Of a stretch of DNA of 6,693 bases, positions 4,939 to 6,693 are shown piece by piece (position 1 is the stretch's first letter; each line of letters opens with the position of its first letter). A model generated the notes under the pieces. The model was not told where the DNA came from. It ran no database searches and saw nothing but the letters and a program-made list of their open reading frames with translations. This DNA comes from Francisellaceae bacterium. GTDB taxonomy: Bacteria; Pseudomonadota; Gammaproteobacteria; Berkiellales; Berkiellaceae. The position numbers were made by a program, and so were the translations under genes. The stretch lies in the NCBI GenBank assembly GCA_023266415.1, contig JAHFQG010000026.1, positions 5,291-11,983 on the forward strand, read 5' to 3'.

Positions 4939-6693
4939 TATCAAACATCCTCATCCAGGGACTGTAAGTCTCTTGCCAAATTTTCGGGGCCCATGATAAC
5001 CGATTGGTACGTATTACCCGCTCTGGGTGAGGCATTAAAATAGTCACACGGCCGTCTTGGTTAGTAAGACCGGCAATACCTCCTAAAGAGCCATTGGGGT
5101 TACTGGGGTATTGCATGGTAGGTTGGTTGATATCATCCACATAGCGCATGACCACTTGCGCCTGATCTACTTGTGCCTCATTTTTAAACACCACCCGCCC
5201 TTCTCCATGTGCCACCACAATGGGCAATATGGAGCCCGCCATACCCGTGAAAAAGACCGAAGGGGTTTCTGCTAGGATGACTTTCACCAACCGTGCTTCA
5301 AATTGCTCGGACGTGTTTTTAACAAACAAAGGCCAATTGTCTGCCCCGGGGATGCACAGTTTTAACTGAGAGAGCATTTGACAGCCATTACAAATGCCCA
5401 AAGCAAAGGTATTGGGTCGATGGAAAAACTGAAAAAAAGCTTCTTTTAACGCTTCTTGGTATAAAATACCTTTTGCCCACCCTCCCCCAGCCCCTAACAC
5501 ATCGCCAAACGAAAACCCACCTGGGGCCGCAAGGCCTTGATAGGCGGCTAAGAGGCGTGGATTATCGATTAAATCACTCATATGCACATCCACCGCTTCA
5601 AAATCGGCTTGCATAAACGCGGCAGCCAGCTCTGCATGTCCATTCACGCCTTGTTCACGCAAAATCGCCACTGTGGGTTTCACAGACGTTACAGGCAACA
5701 CTAAACGAGTTGGACTGAATGCACAATGAACGTTTTTGAGTCCGTATTGGAGGGAGGTAGTATAAGCTTCATCGGCACAAGCTTTGTTATCTCGCAGAGC
5801 TTGCATTTCATACGACACACGGCGCCAGGCTTGTTGTGCTTCTACTCGTGAGAGTTCTAATATCGTTTCTCCGCTTTGTCGTATCACCAATTGCTCTCGA
5901 GTGGTGACATGTCCCAGAGGATGGGTGATGTCGGTGAGGTGATGTTTGGCCAGCAATGCATGCACAGACTCTTCATCGCTGCGTTTAATTTGGATCACGG
6001 CACCCAACTCTTCATTGAATAACGTGGCGTTAACCTCTTCTGAGACAGTGACATCAAATCCTAAGTGAGATGAAAAACTCATTTCACATAGGGTAACCCA
6101 GAGCCCCCCATCGCTTTTATCGTGATAGGCCAAGAGCAGATTTTGGTCCTGTAAGGCCTGAATGGCGTCAAAAAAATGTTTGAGTCGAATGGGGTTATCG
6201 ACATCGGGGGCGTCTTGGCCCATTTGTTGTAAAGTTTGGGCATAAATACTGCCGCCCAAGCGTTGTTTCCCTTCTCCCAAATCCAGTAACCATAAAACGG
6301 TGTCTGATCCTGCTTGCAGTTCAGGGGTGAGTGTGCCTTCTAGGGTTTTAACAGGGGCAAAGGCACTGATGATACAAGAGACGGGGGAAAAAGTGGTATT
6401 TTGCTGTGAGCTCACTCGCATAGACAGGGAGTCTTTGCCCACGGGGATGGCCAGTCCTAAGGTTGGGCAGAGATGCAGCCCAATGGCTTCGACGGCATCG
6501 AACAAAGCGGCATCTTGGCCTTCTTCGCCGCAGGCAGCCATCCAATTGGCAGAAAGCTTAATGTCCGACAATTGATGAATACGTGCCGCTGCAATGTTGG
6601 TTATGGCCTCCCCCACAGCCATACGGCTGCTGGCAGCAGGGTTAAGAAGCGCCAGGGGTGAGCGTTCCCCCATGGCCATAGCCTCACCAGTAT
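4916..6693 (-). CDS. purL: Phosphoribosylformylglycinamidine synthase, C-terminal part
   Basis: PurL (FGAM synthase) converts FGAR, glutamine and ATP to FGAM in purine synthesis in the cytoplasm. About 591 C-terminal residues are in the window; the frame is open to the right edge, where TGEAMAMGERSPLALL is recognisable. E. coli PurL has 1295 residues, so roughly half is missing. Counting from the Met at 6679: the second AIRS-like synthase domain includes VGEAITNIA, KLSANWMAA (41-49), PVGKDSLSM (79-87), HDKSDGGL (about 186-193) and LFNEELGAVIQI. The fused class I glutaminase domain starts near 335 (VAILREQGVNGHAE). It contains PGGFSFGDVLGAGGGWAK and the GICNGCQML motif with nucleophile Cys430, and the His551/Glu553 pair lies in MPHPERV, so the catalytic triad is complete. 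The fused glutaminase shows the long form, not the separate PurQ/PurL/PurS type. It ends SPWMRMFDNVRNFVR at TAA 4918-4916, overlapping the argS start. Confidence 0.96.
   Translation of the reverse strand, partial: TGEAMAMGERSPLALLNPAASSRMAVGEAITNIAAARIHQLSDIKLSANWMAACGEEGQDAALFDAVEAIGLHLCPTLGLAIPVGKDSLSMRVSSQQNTTFSPVSCIISAFAPVKTLEGTLTPELQAGSDTVLWLLDLGEGKQRLGGSIYAQTLQQMGQDAPDVDNPIRLKHFFDAIQALQDQNLLLAYHDKSDGGLWVTLCEMSFSSHLGFDVTVSEEVNATLFNEELGAVIQIKRSDEESVHALLAKHHLTDITHPLGHVTTREQLVIRQSGETILELSRVEAQQAWRRVSYEMQALRDNKACADEAYTTSLQYGLKNVHCAFSPTRLVLPVTSVKPTVAILREQGVNGHAELAAAFMQADFEAVDVHMSDLIDNPRLLAAYQGLAAPGGFSFGDVLGAGGGWAKGILYQEALKEAFFQFFHRPNTFALGICNGCQMLSQLKLCIPGADNWPLFVKNTSEQFEARLVKVILAETPSVFFTGMAGSILPIVVAHGEGRVVFKNEAQVDQAQVVMRYVDDINQPTMQYPSNPNGSLGGIAGLTNQDGRVTILMPHPERVIRTNRLSWAPKIWQETYSPWMRMFDNVRNFVR

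Noticed and set aside
4595..4996. Plus-strand open frame of 133 codons
   Set aside because: It lies wholly opposite argS and the purL end, encodes no recognisable protein and has no convincing ribosome site. It is a shadow of the real genes.

Overview
The window is a dense stretch of bacterial chromosome with all genes on the minus strand. Read in the direction of transcription (high to low coordinates), the order is purL (5' end beyond the window), argS, sucA, sucB (3' end beyond the window). All four proteins resemble gammaproteobacterial orthologues: PurL is the long single-chain type with a fused glutaminase domain, SucA and SucB overlap by ATGA, and ArgS has the typical C-terminal ending. 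Genus cannot be read from the sequence. The mix of degraded housekeeping coding sequence and palindromic repeats inside a gene would fit a host-associated lineage, but that is a weak inference.

Region by region: 6693-4916 holds the C-terminal ~591 residues of phosphoribosylformylglycinamidine synthase (purine synthesis). At 4938-3121 lies arginyl-tRNA synthetase, whose start overlaps the end of purL by 23 nt. ArgS carries an in-frame block of about 50 codons (3531-3382) made of short palindromic repeat elements. The only non-coding stretch is 3120-3016 (105 nt). It has a good -10 box just after the argS stop, a perfect 20-bp palindrome, a smaller AT-rich dyad and a strong Shine-Dalgarno sequence. 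At 3015-223 is sucA (2-oxoglutarate dehydrogenase E1), clearly homologous up to residue 827 and then frameshifted. The true C-terminal end continues in another frame from about 538 to 236. At 239-1 is the start of sucB (E2 component), with its lipoyl domain.

SucA and SucB together form the 2-oxoglutarate dehydrogenase complex of the TCA cycle (with the E3 subunit Lpd, not seen here). purL and argS have unrelated housekeeping roles and appear to be co-transcribed.

The two points most worth a second look are the repeat array translated inside argS and the frameshift in sucA. The repeat units show paired base changes that preserve their hairpins, a 54-nt near-perfect duplication, and an open frame in both orientations. 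No convincing new multi-gene system was found.
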